Shown piece after piece: positions 35,021 through 43,160 of a stretch of 64,000 nucleotides of DNA. Positions within the stretch are counted from its first letter, which is position 1, and every line of letters begins with the position of its first letter. The position numbers were made by a program, and so were the translations under genes. Location: assembly GCF_015277515.1 (NCBI RefSeq), contig NZ_CP063767.1, forward strand, positions 372,001 through 436,000, in the 5' to 3' direction. Source of the DNA: Thermophilibacter immobilis. Lineage in GTDB: Bacteria > Actinomycetota > Coriobacteriia > Coriobacteriales > Atopobiaceae. A model generated the notes under the pieces. That model searched no databases. It had not been told where the DNA came from and was given only the letters and a program-made list of their open reading frames with translations.

Positions 35021-35583
35021 GTCGTCTCCTTCTGATAAGGGCCGAGGCCCGTGCGCGAACGAGTCCCCTGCATCTTAGCGTCCCTGAGACTACGGCGGAG
35101 GCGTGCCGCCCGTGCCCTCTGGTTTCGAAACCTTGCGTTTCCCGCTGAGGCCCGACCGTGCAAGGCCAGGCTTCTCTCACGCGGGGCGAGCCCCTTGCAG
35201 CTGATGAGCGATGGGCAGCCTACGACAATCAATTAAAAGAGGTACCACCTAATTAATACCAGTATCTGAAAAAATGGAAACGATAAAACACAGAAAAAAG
35301 AAGATCCAAAGTGGAATCAAGCAGGAAAACTGTGCTTAATAGATGTGATTCAATCTAATAAAGTGCCTGTCGGAAGTCTAATTTCGGTCGAACGGTCGAT
35401 TTTTACCGACAAGCGGCATCTCGGAATATTTTGCAGGAGTCATGGAGAAATCTGTTTCCAATAGGTTACAGTGGTGTAGCAAGTCACATGGTTACAACCA
35501 GTTAATCCTACGGAAAAGTGGAATGTCCTAGGATTTTCTTGCAGGGTAGGTCGTAGGGACGCCACAGACGAAGGAGGAGTGCG
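35021..35583. promoter_or_regulatory. Long AT-rich control region between PfkB and the PTS operon
   Basis: No coding sequence is seen in these 563 bases. The half nearest the PTS genes (about 35228-35540) is AT-rich. It holds ATACCAGTAT at 35256-35265, an inverted repeat of the kind bound by GntR/HutC sugar regulators; tandem CGGTCGA at 35385-35391 and 35393-35399; and the distant pair TGTCGG (35369-35374) and CCGACA (35406-35411). A good ribosome site (AAGGAGGAG) precedes IIA. The GntR regulator at 39006 is the obvious candidate binder. Confidence 0.5.
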
Positions 35584-36021
35584 ATGGTCGGCTGCATTCT
35601 CACGGGACATGGAGCGTTTGCGGAGGGCGTACAAAGTGCGCTCGAGATGGTCGGCGGGCCTCAGCCGGACTTCGTTGCCGTGACCTTTCTTGAGTCCGAG
35701 GCCGCGGAGTTTCCCGCAAAGCTCGGCGGGGCCATTGCGGACATGGCCGCGCGGTGCGGGGAGGTCGTGGTCTTCTGCGACCTGCTCGGCGGCACGCCGT
35801 TCAACCAGGCGATGATGGCTGCGGCCCGAACGCCCGGCGTCGAGGTTGTCACGGGTGCCAACCTCCCCATGCTGCTCGAGTGCATGAGCGAGCGCGGCGA
35901 GTCCACCAAGGCCGAAGAGCTCGTGGCCACGGCCGTCGAGGTCGGTCGCATGGGCATCGACCACAAAACGCTCGACTTCTCGTCTGATGACGCGGACGAC
36001 CAGGATGGCGAGGGTCTCTAA
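35584..36021 (+). CDS. PTS EIIA, mannose/sorbose/GalNAc family
   Basis: A 145-residue phosphocarrier. LTGHGAFAEG places the phosphorylated His at residue 9, and FCDLLGGTPFNQA is the second family motif. It accepts phosphate from HPr and passes it to IIB. It opens the operon IIA-YajC-IIB-IIC-IID. The tail past residue 125 is acidic and probably disordered. Its stop overlaps the next start (TAATG). Confidence 0.92.
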   Translation: MVGCILTGHGAFAEGVQSALEMVGGPQPDFVAVTFLESEAAEFPAKLGGAIADMAARCGEVVVFCDLLGGTPFNQAMMAAARTPGVEVVTGANLPMLLECMSERGESTKAEELVATAVEVGRMGIDHKTLDFSSDDADDQDGEGL

Positions 36022-36320
36022 TGCCAGTCAACTTCTGGGACAACGTGTTGGCGTCGTCGTTCGCCCTGGGCGCGCTCCTGCTCATCATGGGGCTCGTCTA
36101 CCTCATCTGGCGGGCCGTCACGCTCAAGAGGAAGCAGAGGTACTTCGCCGAGCTGCACGAGGAGCTCGCCGTGGGCAAGCCGGTCGTCTTCGGGGGAGGC
36201 ATCTACGGCACGCTCACCGAGGTCGGCGCCGAGCGCGTGTGCGTGAAGGTTCGCTCCGGTGCGGTTCTCGAGGTCTCGCGCTTCTCCGTGCAGACGATTC
36301 AGTCCGATCCCAAAAAGTAG
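36021..36320 (+). CDS. yajC: YajC-like membrane protein embedded in the PTS operon
   Basis: A 99-residue protein with one membrane helix (about 12-33), a basic stretch LKRKQRYFAELHEEL, and the YajC core VGKPVVFGGGIYGTLTEVG then VCVKVRSGAVLEVSRFSV. YajC is known as an accessory of the SecDF translocase. YajC-like genes also occur in some streptococcal mannose-family PTS operons, such as the hyaluronan-disaccharide operon of S. pneumoniae. One-base overlap with IIA means it is part of the system. It may help insert or stabilise the IIC/IID permease; that is inference. Confidence 0.82.
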   Translation: MPVNFWDNVLASSFALGALLLIMGLVYLIWRAVTLKRKQRYFAELHEELAVGKPVVFGGGIYGTLTEVGAERVCVKVRSGAVLEVSRFSVQTIQSDPKK

Positions 36321-36395
36321 GCTCTGGTAATTTGCGCCTCTGGCGCACGACATGCTGTACGACGCGCCTCAGGCGCGCTCAGGAAAGGAGAGAAG

Positions 36396-36878
36396 ATGGC
36401 GGAGCCCAACATTGTCCTCACGCGCATCGACGCCCGTCTCATCCACGGGCAGGTTGCCACCCAATGGAACTCCACGCTGGGGACCAACCTCCTGCTCGTT
36501 GCCAACGACGAGGTCGCGGGGAACACCATGCGTCAGAACCTCATGAAGATGGCCGCCCCCACGGGCGTCCAGACGAGGTTCTTCACGCTTCAGAAGACCA
36601 TCGACGTCATTCACAAGGCCGCGGCCAGACAGAAGATATTCATTATTGCCGAGAGTCCCGCTGACGTGCTCGCGCTCGTGCGCGGGGGCGTGCCCATCAA
36701 GAAGGTCAACATCGGCAATATGCATATGACAGAAGGAAAGCGGCAGGTCGCCACCTCGATCGCGGTGGATGACGCGGACGTTGCCGCCTTCAAGGAGCTG
36801 CGAGAGAAGGGGGTTGAGCTCGAGATCAGGCGCGTTCCCTCGACGCCGATCGAGGACCTTAACAAGCTATTCGCATAG
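36396..36878 (+). CDS. PTS EIIB, mannose/sorbose/GalNAc family
   Basis: A 160-residue phosphotransferase domain. TRIDARLIHGQV places the active His at residue 17, followed by NDEVAGNTMRQNLMKMAAP. It receives phosphate from IIA and gives it to the incoming sugar at the 6 position. A small hairpin (GCGCC/GGCGC) lies in the 75-bp gap before it, and AGGAAAGGAGAG is its ribosome site. Confidence 0.93.
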   Translation: MAEPNIVLTRIDARLIHGQVATQWNSTLGTNLLLVANDEVAGNTMRQNLMKMAAPTGVQTRFFTLQKTIDVIHKAAARQKIFIIAESPADVLALVRGGVPIKKVNIGNMHMTEGKRQVATSIAVDDADVAAFKELREKGVELEIRRVPSTPIEDLNKLFA

Positions 36879-36955
36879 CGGCCGTCTTGCGCGGGCCGCA
36901 GGTGCTCGCGACAAGGACCTTACGTTGTTGAATGTATATGAAAGGAGGAGCATAG

Positions 36956-37756
36956 ATGGATAACGTCTCAGCCATTCAGGTCGTTCTTATCTTCATTGTC
37001 ACGTTCATCGCGGCAATCGACCAGTTCGACTTCCTTGAGTCGCTGTACCAGCCCATCGTCACGGGTGCCATCGTCGGAGCCATCCTTGGAAACCTCGAGG
37101 TCGGACTCGTCGTCGGCGGCACGTATCAGCTCATGACGATCGGTAACATGCCGATTGGCGGTGCCCAGCCGCCCAACGCGGTCATCGGCGGCATCATGGC
37201 AACCATCTTTGCCTGCTCGCTCAACATGGACCCGAACATCGCCGTCGCCACGGCGATTCCGTTCGCCCTGCTCGGCCAGTACGGCGTGACCCTGTTCTTC
37301 ACGCTGCGCGCCCCGCTCCTGGAGTCCTTCCGCGGCGCCGCCGCCAAGGCTGACACCAAGGCTATCACCAAGCTCACGGTCATCTCCGAGGCCATTCTCG
37401 GCCTCATCTTCGCCGTCATCGTCACCCTGTTCTTCGTGGGCGGCCTCGCCGTCGGCGAGCAGGTCGTCTCGGCCATCCCCGCGTGGCTCAACGGGGGTCT
37501 CTCCGCTGCCGGTGGCATGATGAAGTTCGTCGGCTTTGGCATCCTGCTCAAGATCATGATGAGCCGCGACATGTGGGGCTTCTTCTTCCTGGGCTTCGGC
37601 CTGGCCATCATCGTGGCCGCCATCCCGGCGCTTGCCTCTCCTGCCCTGCTCATCCTGGCGCTCATCGCGTTCGGCTTCGCCTTCTGGGACTTCCAGCAGC
37701 AGACCGAGCTCGCGGGTGCCGCTGCCCTTGATGGAGGTGACGAAGATGGCATCTAA
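36956..37756 (+). CDS. PTS EIIC, mannose/sorbose/GalNAc family
   Basis: A 266-residue integral membrane protein, one half of the sugar channel. Family segments include QPIVTGAIVGAILGNLEVG then LVVGGTYQLMTIGNMPIGGAQPPN. Hydrophobic stretches cover most of residues 5-250. The C-terminal tail is acidic (ALDGGDEDGI). AAAGGAGGAG is the ribosome site. The 3' end overlaps the IID start by 11 bp. Confidence 0.92.
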   Translation: MDNVSAIQVVLIFIVTFIAAIDQFDFLESLYQPIVTGAIVGAILGNLEVGLVVGGTYQLMTIGNMPIGGAQPPNAVIGGIMATIFACSLNMDPNIAVATAIPFALLGQYGVTLFFTLRAPLLESFRGAAAKADTKAITKLTVISEAILGLIFAVIVTLFFVGGLAVGEQVVSAIPAWLNGGLSAAGGMMKFVGFGILLKIMMSRDMWGFFFLGFGLAIIVAAIPALASPALLILALIAFGFAFWDFQQQTELAGAAALDGGDEDGI

Positions 37757-38834
37757 CGAGAGATTCGAGATTCCCGCGAAGTACGAGGATCTGACCCCAG
37801 CTCCCCAGGTCGACCAGAAGACCCTGAACCGCATGGCCCTGCGCTCCTGCTTCCTGCAGTCCTCGTTCAACTACGAGACCATGCAGTCCGGCGGCTGGTT
37901 GTTCGCCATGATCCCCGGCCTCGAGAAGGTCCACACGAACAAGAACGACCTTGCGGCGTCGATGTCCCACAACCTGGACTTCATCAACACGCACCCGTTC
38001 CTCGTGACGTTCGTCATGGGCATCGTGCTCTCTCTCGAGCAGAACAAGGTCGACACCCAGACCATCCGCGCCGTCCGCATCTCTGCGGCCTCGCCGCTCG
38101 GTGGCATCGGCGACGCCCTGTTCTGGCTGACGCTCGTGCCGATTACGGCGGGCATCACGTCCAACATGGCCATCGCCGGCAGCATCGCCGGACCGATCGT
38201 CTTTCTGCTCGTCTTCAACGTCTTCCAGTTCGCGCTGCGCTTTGGTCTGATGAACTGGGCGTACAAGGTGGGAACGAGCGCCATCGACGCCCTGACCGCC
38301 AACATGCAGGCATTCACGCGTGCCGCCTCCATCATGGGCGTCTTCGTCGTAGGCTGCCTGACCGTCACTATGGGCGGCACGCAGATCAACCTGACGATTC
38401 CCAACGGCACCGCGCGTAGCCTGGCTCCGACCACGGTCGTCGTCTCCAACGAGGACGCCAAGAACTTCTCCGGCCTGGCCGCTGACACCACGACCGCCGA
38501 GGTGGGCTCCTTGGCCATGACCGACCTCGAGGGCAACCCCCTCGTGATGGCCGACGCCGACGGCAACGCGGTCACGACCGGCGAGACCGACCTGGGCAAT
38601 GGCATGACCTCCGTCACCTACGGCACGGTCAGCGAGACCCCGGTCACGTTCTCTGTGGCAGACACGCTTGACACCGTCATGCCCAAGCTCGTGCCCCTCG
38701 CGCTCGTTCTGCTCCTGTACTACCTGTTCACCAAGAAGAACTTCACCCCGATCAAGGGCATCCTCCTGATGCTCGTGATCGGCATCCTTGGTGCTGGTCC
38801 GTTTGGCTGGTGGCCCAACATCTGGGTCGCCTAG
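37746..38834 (+). CDS. PTS EIID, mannose family, with extra extracytoplasmic insert
   Basis: A 362-residue partner of IIC. Family motifs are RSCFLQSSFNYETMQSGGW, FINTHPFLVTFVMGIVLSLE and RISAASPLGGIGDALFW, and near the end MPKLVPLALVLLLYYL. IID proteins are usually about 270-280 residues. Here residues about 222-300 form an extra block (TTVVVSNEDAKNFSG, MTDLEGNPLVMADADG) between the penultimate membrane segments, predicted to face outside and rich in acidic and beta-forming residues. It could shape substrate recognition or interact with the cell surface. The IID identity is firm; the insert's role is unknown. Confidence 0.9.
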   Translation: MASNERFEIPAKYEDLTPAPQVDQKTLNRMALRSCFLQSSFNYETMQSGGWLFAMIPGLEKVHTNKNDLAASMSHNLDFINTHPFLVTFVMGIVLSLEQNKVDTQTIRAVRISAASPLGGIGDALFWLTLVPITAGITSNMAIAGSIAGPIVFLLVFNVFQFALRFGLMNWAYKVGTSAIDALTANMQAFTRAASIMGVFVVGCLTVTMGGTQINLTIPNGTARSLAPTTVVVSNEDAKNFSGLAADTTTAEVGSLAMTDLEGNPLVMADADGNAVTTGETDLGNGMTSVTYGTVSETPVTFSVADTLDTVMPKLVPLALVLLLYYLFTKKNFTPIKGILLMLVIGILGAGPFGWWPNIWVA

Positions 38835-39005
38835 CGACTGGCCGCTTTTCGGGGAGGTGCGCGGTTCTCCGTGCACCTCCCCCTGCTTCTCGCGCGCTCG
38901 TCGGGCGCGTCCGGCTTTGGGTTCTATACGTGAGGCATGGACCAGGCGGGGCTTCTCGGCCCGTGCCCGGTCCATGCCTTGGGCATAACAAGAGAGCGAG
39001 GTCAC

Positions 39006-39734
39006 ATGGGCACCGTCTCAAGAAAGCAGCCGCTCTACGACCAGCTTGTCGATCTTCTGCGCGAGAAGATAGAAAACGAGCTCGAGCCAGGTGATCTCCT
39101 GCCGTCCGAGCGCGAGCTCTCGGAGCGCTATGGCCTCTCTCGCACCACGGTCCGCCTGGCACTCAAGGAGCTCGAGACCATGGGGCTCATCAGTCGCCGT
39201 CACGGGCGGGGCACCTTCGTCTCGGACATCTCCCACGAGGCCACCAACCTCATGGGGACCTACAGCTTCACCGAGCAGATGAAGGAGCTCGGGCGGGTAC
39301 CCAAGACGATCATCCTGGAGTTCGGGGTTCGTGAGGCGGCCAAGTCCATTGCCGATCACCTGGGCATCCGCCTAGGCGAGAAGGTCTATCGCATGCGGCG
39401 GCTCCGCTTGGCCGACGAGGTGCCCATGATGGTGGAGCGCACGTATCTGCCCGTGAAGGAGTTCGTCTCGCTCAGCGCCGACGACGTGGCCCAAAAGCCG
39501 CTCTACGACATCATCGAGCAGGACTACCACCAGAAGATTCGTGCGGCCGAGGAGGAGTTCTACGCGAGCATCGCGCGCAGCGCCGACGCCGCCGCCCTGG
39601 GCATTGCCGAGGGCGCCCCGGTGCTGCAGCTCATGCGCACCACCCACAACGACAAGAACATCGTCATCGAGTATACGCACAGCGTGGCGCGCGCCGATCA
39701 GTTCACGTACAAGATCTCACATATTCGCAGCTAG
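39006..39734 (+). CDS. GntR/HutC-family regulator with UTRA domain (AgaR-like)
   Basis: A 242-residue regulator. The winged HTH is PLYDQLVDLLREKIENE then LLPSERELSERYGLSRTTVR and GLISRRHGRGTFV. The UTRA ligand-binding domain (about 80-240) follows with MEE-like TYSFTEQMKELGR and VYRMRRLRLADEVPMMVER. Members bind sugar phosphates such as GlcNAc-6P or GalN-6P. Placement between the PTS and agaS suggests it controls both. Start 39006 is set by GAGCGAGGTCAC upstream; an earlier in-frame ATG lacks a ribosome site. Confidence 0.88.
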   Translation: MGTVSRKQPLYDQLVDLLREKIENELEPGDLLPSERELSERYGLSRTTVRLALKELETMGLISRRHGRGTFVSDISHEATNLMGTYSFTEQMKELGRVPKTIILEFGVREAAKSIADHLGIRLGEKVYRMRRLRLADEVPMMVERTYLPVKEFVSLSADDVAQKPLYDIIEQDYHQKIRAAEEEFYASIARSADAAALGIAEGAPVLQLMRTTHNDKNIVIEYTHSVARADQFTYKISHIRS

Positions 39735-39764
39735 GACGCGTCCTAGCGGGAAGGGAGCATGACC

Positions 39765-40940
39765 ATGTTTGAGCTGGACACCAAGACCTTGGCATCGATG
39801 GGGGCACAGATCACCACTCGCGAGATCAAGCAGCAGCCCGACCTGTGGGGGGAGACGCTGAAGGTCTACGATCAGAACGCCGGGGCGATCGCCGCGTTTA
39901 TCGAGCGCGCGGCCGCGCTTGGCGGCAACGACCGACGCACCCACGTGGTCTTCACCGGAGCGGGTACCTCGGCCTACGTGGGCGACACGGTGACGCCGTA
40001 CCTGCGCCGTCATGGTGATGCCCCCTACTTCGTCTTCGAGGCCATTGCCTCGACCGACCTCGTCTCGGCACCCCTGGACTTCCTGCGCCCCGAGGACCCC
40101 ACGGTGCTCGTCTCCTTTGCCCGCTCCGGCAACAGCCCCGAGAGCCTTGCCGCCGTGGAGCGCGCCGGCCAGGTCCTGGACGACGTCCTCTACCTCAACA
40201 TCACCTGCGCGCCCGAGGGCAAGCTCGCCCAGCAGTTCGCGGGCGACGCCAGGAACCTGACGCTGCTCCTGCCCGGGGCCAACGACCAGGGCTTTGCCAT
40301 GACCGGAAGCTACTCGTGCATGGAGCTCCTCTCGGCCCTGATCTTTGACACCGCATCGCGCGAGGAGAAGGCCAGCTGGGTCTCCCAGATCGCCCGGATG
40401 GGACGCGAGGTCATCTCCCGCGAGCCCGAGATCCGGCACTGGATCGACCAGGACTTCAATCGCATCACCTACCTGGGGTCCGGCGCCTTCGGGGGCGAGG
40501 CGCGCGAGTGCCAGCTCAAGATCCTCGAGCTCACGCATGGCCTTATCGCCACGTCCTTCGACACCTCGATGGGCTACCGCCACGGGCCCAAGTCCTTCGT
40601 GGACGGCAAGACCCTGGTCTTTGTGCTCGTGAGCAACGACGCCTACACCCGCCAGTACGACCTCGACATCCTGGACGAGATTGGCGGCGACGGCATTGCG
40701 CGGTCCGTCGTGGCCATTCAGCAGGAGGGCGCACAGAAGTACGAGGGCGACTCCTTCACCTTTGGCAGCCAGTACGCGCCCCTGCCTGCGGCCTATCTCG
40801 CGCTGCCCTACATCATGGTCGCACAGAGCGTCTCTCTTATGACCTCCGTCAAGGTGGGGAATACTCCGGATACGCCCAGTCCCACCGGGACCGTCAATCG
40901 CGTGGTAAAGGGCGTGACCATCCACTCGTTCGAGGCGTAA
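39765..40940 (+). CDS. agaS: AgaS-family SIS-domain amino-sugar phosphate deaminase/isomerase
   Basis: A 391-residue protein with two SIS domains. The first has VVFTGAGTSAYVGDTVTPYL and LVSFARSGNSPES; the second has YLGSGAFGGEARECQLKILE, with FDTSMGYRHGPKS following. AgaS converts galactosamine 6-phosphate to tagatose 6-phosphate with ammonia release. The ATG at 39765 has AAGGGAG at the right distance; the ATG at 39759 is too close to it. Directly follows gntR and precedes the deacetylase by 10 bp. Confidence 0.9.
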   Translation: MFELDTKTLASMGAQITTREIKQQPDLWGETLKVYDQNAGAIAAFIERAAALGGNDRRTHVVFTGAGTSAYVGDTVTPYLRRHGDAPYFVFEAIASTDLVSAPLDFLRPEDPTVLVSFARSGNSPESLAAVERAGQVLDDVLYLNITCAPEGKLAQQFAGDARNLTLLLPGANDQGFAMTGSYSCMELLSALIFDTASREEKASWVSQIARMGREVISREPEIRHWIDQDFNRITYLGSGAFGGEARECQLKILELTHGLIATSFDTSMGYRHGPKSFVDGKTLVFVLVSNDAYTRQYDLDILDEIGGDGIARSVVAIQQEGAQKYEGDSFTFGSQYAPLPAAYLALPYIMVAQSVSLMTSVKVGNTPDTPSPTGTVNRVVKGVTIHSFEA

Positions 40941-40950
40941 GGAGACTGCC

Positions 40951-42105
40951 ATGAGCACGTACGCCATCTATGCCGATCGCTTTGTCCTTCCCGGCTCGCT
41001 TGCCGGCCCCGGCTACCTGCCGGTCGTTGACGGAAAGTTCGGACCCTTCACCACCGAGAAGCCCGCAGGCGAGGTCGTTGACCTCTCCGGGTCCTGGATC
41101 GCTCCGGGGCTCGTGGACACGCACATCCACGGCTTCTACGACCATGCGACGGCCGACATCGACGCCGCGGGCGTGAACGTCTCCAGCGCCGCGCTCGCCC
41201 GTCGGGGCACCACCTCCTGGCTGCCCACGACCTTCACCGAGACGCCGGAGCACATCGGCGAGGCCTGCGCCTCGATCGCCGAGGCCGACGAGAGCCGCGA
41301 GCCCGGCTTCGTGGGCGCGCGCATCCAGGGCATCTACCTAGAGGGTCCGTTCTTCACGATGAAGCACGTGGGCGCGCAGAACCCCGCGTTTCTCATCGAC
41401 CCGTCTGTGGAGGTCTTCGACGACTGGCAAAGGCGCGCCGGCGGGCGCGTCGTCAAGAGCGCGCTCGCGCCCGAGCGCGACGGCTCCGTCGCGTACGTGA
41501 CCGCGCTCGACGAGCGTGGCGTGGTCACCTGCATCGGCCACACCGACGCCACCTACGACCAGGCCCTCGCTGCCGTCAACGCCGGTGCCAGCTGCTTCGT
41601 GCACACCTACAACGGCATGCGCGGCCTGCACCATCGCGACCCCGGCGTCGTGGGCTGCGCCATGACCACGCCGTCCACCTACGCCGAGCTCATCTGCGAC
41701 GGTCACCACGTCACCCCCGCCGCCGTGGACGCCGTCGTGCGCTCCAAGGGCTGGGACCACGTGGTCCTCATCACCGACTGCCTGGGCTGCGGCGGCATGC
41801 CCGAGGGCGAATACGTAAGCGGAGGCCTTCCCGTGGTCATGCGTGACGGTGCCTGCTACCTGCGTGACAAGGACAGCCTGGCGGGTTCTGTGGCCACGCT
41901 CGCCGAGGTCGTCAAGAACGTCTACGACTGGGGAATCGTGACGGCCGACCAGGCCATCCGCATGGCGACCGAGGTGGCTGCCCGTTCCGCGCGCGTCGAC
42001 GACCGCTGCGGCTTCATCAAGCCGGGGCGCCTGGCGGACTTCGTGGTCTTTGACAAGGATCTCGAGCTCAAGGCAACCTACCTAGCGGGCGAGCTTGTGA
42101 AGTAG
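40951..42105 (+). CDS. N-acetylhexosamine-6-phosphate deacetylase (AgaA/NagA)
   Basis: A 384-residue amidohydrolase removing acetate from GalNAc-6P or GlcNAc-6P. Metal motif DTHIHGF (His58, His60), GIYLEGPFF with the bridging Glu, CIGHTDATYDQA and FVHTYNGMRGLHHRDPG follow. LITDCLGCGGMPEGEY includes the catalytic Asp. It ends the gntR-agaS operon. Context with AgaS and tagatose kinase/aldolase genes favours GalNAc-6P (AgaA role) over GlcNAc-6P. Confidence 0.9.
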   Translation: MSTYAIYADRFVLPGSLAGPGYLPVVDGKFGPFTTEKPAGEVVDLSGSWIAPGLVDTHIHGFYDHATADIDAAGVNVSSAALARRGTTSWLPTTFTETPEHIGEACASIAEADESREPGFVGARIQGIYLEGPFFTMKHVGAQNPAFLIDPSVEVFDDWQRRAGGRVVKSALAPERDGSVAYVTALDERGVVTCIGHTDATYDQALAAVNAGASCFVHTYNGMRGLHHRDPGVVGCAMTTPSTYAELICDGHHVTPAAVDAVVRSKGWDHVVLITDCLGCGGMPEGEYVSGGLPVVMRDGACYLRDKDSLAGSVATLAEVVKNVYDWGIVTADQAIRMATEVAARSARVDDRCGFIKPGRLADFVVFDKDLELKATYLAGELVK

Positions 42106-42177
42106 GGGACGCGCCCACAAGAAAACCACGCCCACATCGCGACTTTTGTGAGAGCGACGCGCCATAGAATGCATAAG

Positions 42178-42204
42178 GACCCCCGGGCAACTGGGGGTCT
42201 CTTG
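42178..42204 (+). terminator. Intrinsic terminator after the deacetylase
   Basis: GACCCCC (42178-42184) and GGGGGTC (42193-42199) pair around GGGCAACT and are followed by TCTT. It closes the amino-sugar operon. Confidence 0.6.
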
Positions 42205-42309
42205 CGTGCGGTGCATAATTCTGCCGTTTGCTCATGCAAAAGCCACAGCAGTGATAGCGGAGACAAGGTGGCAGGCTGTCCATCCCTCCCCTGAGCTCCG
42301 TCATCGTTG

Positions 42310-42424
42310 GTGCGGCCGCAAATGACAAGAGTGCTCGACTGACAAAAACCTTCGACTCCTCTACCTGTGGAAATGCGGAGCGAGGAGTGCCTCGGGGATG
42401 CTACTCTGATTTTTGCGGCCGCAC
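42310..42424 (+). repeat. 115-bp dispersed element with GCGGCCGC inverted ends, diverged copy A
   Basis: Ends are GTGCGGCCGCAAA (42310-42322) and TTTGCGGCCGCAC (42412-42424), exact inverted repeats. Inside, two 17-nt units beginning TGACAA (42324-42340, 42341-42357) are followed by CTACCTGTGGAAATGCGGAG. The layout is the same as copies at 52965-53081 and 54628-54741, but the middle has diverged. It sits in the 377-bp gap between the deacetylase and aroM, which holds nothing else apart from the terminator. Confidence 0.8.
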
Positions 42425-42482
42425 AGAAGCGATGAGTGGTGGGGGCGGCGAGGCCCGCAGCGGAGGGGCGGCTGCCGCGGAG

Positions 42483-43160
42483 CTATCCCAGAAGCTCGCT
42501 CACCACACGGGCCACGAGCGTGCGGGGGAGAAGCACGTCGAGCCCGGAGGCCTCGCGGGCGGCGTCGCGCATCGCACGCGAGAAGCCCATGCAGTCGAGG
42601 CAGAGAAACGCGGCACCCGACCCGGCGAGCCCCCGCGCGGCCTCCGTCACGCCCCCGATGCCCGCGTAGGGGCTCGCGGCCACGACGTCGACCTGGACGC
42701 CGCTGGCACTCCAGCGTGCGCGTGCCTGCTCGACCTGGGAGGTCTCGGGAACCACGACGGCCACGCTATCGTCTCCGGCAAGGGCCCGGGCGACGGAGTG
42801 GAGCAGGGGCTGCGGGAAGACGAGTGGGACGCGATGGCGCAGCTGGGGGAAGGCTCCCGTGCACAGGACGATGACCGCGCGGGCTCCCTCCCGCTCGGCC
42901 TGGTCCACGCGCGCCTGTACCAGGGGCACCACGCGCTCCCCGGAAAACGTGACCTGCGAGCCGTCGCGCATGCGTGAGACCAGCACCTCGTCTCCGGCCG
43001 CGGGCGCAAGTTCCTGCCGCACGTCCGCGAGCGTCAGATCGTCGAGGGCACCATACTGGACGAGCTCGAGGGTGTCCGAAAGGGCTGCCTTGAGGTCGTC
43101 CGTCATGTCCGTGCGTGGCGACTGCCCCACCGTGATGCCGGCTATTCTCGTCCGCGTCAT
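42483..43160 (-). CDS. AroM-family protein
   Basis: A 225-residue cytosolic protein of the AroM family, starting RIAGITVGQSPRTDMTDDL, with DEVLVSRMRDGSQV, AVIVLCTGAFPQL and FLCLDCMGFSRAMRDA. The fold resembles Asp/Glu racemase-like proteins. No reaction is established for AroM, despite its historic link to the shikimate genes of E. coli. Its ATG overlaps the DUF1177 stop (ATGA), so the two are translated together, divergent from a peptide transporter. A role in processing a transported peptide or amino-acid derivative is inference. Confidence 0.83.
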   Translation of the reverse strand: MTRTRIAGITVGQSPRTDMTDDLKAALSDTLELVQYGALDDLTLADVRQELAPAAGDEVLVSRMRDGSQVTFSGERVVPLVQARVDQAEREGARAVIVLCTGAFPQLRHRVPLVFPQPLLHSVARALAGDDSVAVVVPETSQVEQARARWSASGVQVDVVAASPYAGIGGVTEAARGLAGSGAAFLCLDCMGFSRAMRDAAREASGLDVLLPRTLVARVVSELLG

